13,843 nucleotides of DNA. Origin: Nitrososphaeraceae archaeon (GTDB taxonomy: Archaea > Thermoproteota > Nitrososphaeria > Nitrososphaerales > Nitrososphaeraceae). Of this stretch, positions 13,226 through 13,843 are shown piece after piece; position 1 is the first letter of the stretch; every line of letters begins with the position of its first letter. The translations under genes and the position numbers were made by a program. The notes under the pieces are model-generated. The model searched no databases, was not told where the DNA came from, and saw only the letters and a list, made by a program, of their open reading frames with translations. The DNA lies in contig JAICHH010000037.1 in NCBI GenBank assembly GCA_025922715.1, positions 1 to 13,843 of the forward strand, read 5' to 3'.

Positions 13226-13425
13226 TCATATTTCTTCTTAGCTATTACAAACCCAACCCAACACTTGTGGAGAGCTCCATACGTCCGAGAAACAAGATAT
13301 CCTGAAGGAAGCAAGTGATCACCATATTTTAATCCGTTTTTGTAATATTTGTAAGGAGCATGAATTTTTTGACGAAGTCGTTTCCAATACCTGTTATTGT
13401 ATGCTCGATATCTTTGTGATTTCAT
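13216..13425 (-). CDS. Hypothetical basic protein (69 aa)
   Basis: The family was not recognised. The 69 residues are strongly basic and aromatic (RYRAYNNRYWKRLRQKIHAPYKYYKNG in the first half, LPSGYLVSRTYGALHKCWVGFV in the second), with one cysteine and no membrane segment. The composition is unlike chance translation of this AT-rich DNA, in which isoleucine, asparagine and lysine would dominate, so I think it is or was a real gene. ATG 13425 has no Shine-Dalgarno site; a TATA-like AATATTTTATAG lies just upstream. It runs opposite to the primase-like pseudogene and may be part of the same element. Its end overlaps a 30-residue ORF in another frame, so it may be frameshifted. Confidence 0.45.
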   Translation of the reverse strand: MKSQRYRAYNNRYWKRLRQKIHAPYKYYKNGLKYGDHLLPSGYLVSRTYGALHKCWVGFVIAKKKYEWV

Positions 13426-13610
13426 CTATAAAATATTAAAATCTAGAGGTAATAAGCTAACAAAAAAAAATTACTAAGAACTTTAATTTAGTTTAGTTTT
13501 AAAAAAAGTTTGGTTAAAAGATAACTTCGTATATGTCCAATATAAGTGTGCTATATTTTAAAACTTTGTTCTACATAATTTTGTATGTTAATTAGTATAG
13601 CTACAGAGAA
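13426..13610. other. Intergenic stretch without recognisable features
   Basis: This very AT-rich 185-base gap lies between two minus-strand ORFs. I see no ORF with protein-like composition, no tRNA and no repeat. It may hold the promoter of the 69-residue ORF. Confidence 0.6.
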
Positions 13611-13843
13611 TCATGTATTATAGACATTTATGACTGTCAGGAACATATAACTTATTATAAATAAAAAAAGATTATTTATTATTTTTATTAAAAAGATCCA
13701 GCATTTTTTGTCATTCTTTCTTGCATTACTTCGTTCCATTAGTGCAGAGTGGCTCTTTTTTTTTAACAGACCGACTATAGACATTATCATATCATGTTGA
13801 ATGTCAACATAATCGTTTAGTCCATCTCCATGCATAAGACTAT
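13611..13843 (-). CDS. Hypothetical protein, possibly incomplete at its N-terminus (window edge)
   Basis: The family was not recognised. The frame is open from the window edge to TGA at 13611. The first ATG is at 13835 and gives 74 residues, but Ser-Leu precede it in frame, so the true start may lie outside. The N-terminal 45 residues (HGDGLNDYVDIQHDMIMSIV, then LLKKKSHSALMERSNARKNDKK) look like a real helical, charged protein. The last 28 residues (IFLIKIINNLFLFIISYMF and on) are hydrophobic and could be a single membrane segment, or translation of AT-rich DNA after the original stop was lost. It is probably part of the same accessory region as its left neighbours. Confidence 0.35.
   Translation of the reverse strand, partial: SLMHGDGLNDYVDIQHDMIMSIVGLLKKKSHSALMERSNARKNDKKCWIFLIKIINNLFLFIISYMFLTVINVYNT

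Noticed and set aside
13521..13533. Exact 13-base match to one arm of loxP (ATAACTTCGTATA)
   Set aside because: The inverted second arm expected 8 bases further on is absent; the sequence there is unrelated. A single AT-rich 13-base match is treated as chance.

Overview
The window looks like a piece of an ammonia-oxidizing archaeon chromosome (class Nitrososphaeria, formerly Thaumarchaeota). The grounds are an archaeal ribosomal-protein block in the order uL18-uS5-uL30-uL15-SecY-AdkA-EMC3/DUF106-Cmk-Cbf5, archaeal forms of these proteins, TATA-like promoters with few Shine-Dalgarno sites, low GC, and an element remnant whose protein fragments resemble primase-like proteins of Nitrososphaeria elements. 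Placement in Nitrososphaerales (perhaps near Nitrosocosmicus) is an inference from composition and remembered similarity, not from a search.

Positions 1-5079 hold a nickel-pincer nucleotide (NPN) cofactor module. On the minus strand, larC, larE and a cysteine desulfurase (cut by the left edge) form a tight operon with two 8-base overlaps. Facing away from them, malate dehydrogenase and larB run on the plus strand. LarB carboxylates and hydrolyses nicotinate adenine dinucleotide, LarE adds sulfur, LarC inserts nickel, and the desulfurase is a plausible sulfur donor. No larA-type racemase or other NPN-using enzyme is in the window, so the use of the cofactor is open. The LarE has three cysteines placed like those of the [4Fe-4S] type.

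Positions 5095-11681 hold the distal part of the archaeal spc-type operon, from uL18 through SecY, two small NMP kinases and a membrane insertase, to Cbf5. Junctions are overlaps or short gaps except before uL15 and before cbf5, where internal promoters are likely. The proximal spc genes (uL6, eL32, eL19) are not upstream; larB is there instead.

Positions 11682-13843 are an AT-rich accessory tail. It holds an unlisted 52-residue cysteine-rich protein on the minus strand, a class II tRNA-Ser(GGA) whose anticodon loop carries what appears to be a 10-nt intron, and, starting just after the tRNA, the remains of an integrated element. These are a decayed small ORF and a primase-like gene broken by stops, frameshifts and an apparent internal deletion, followed by a 42-bp tandem repeat that contains a hairpin. 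Short minus-strand ORFs of unknown function fill the right end.
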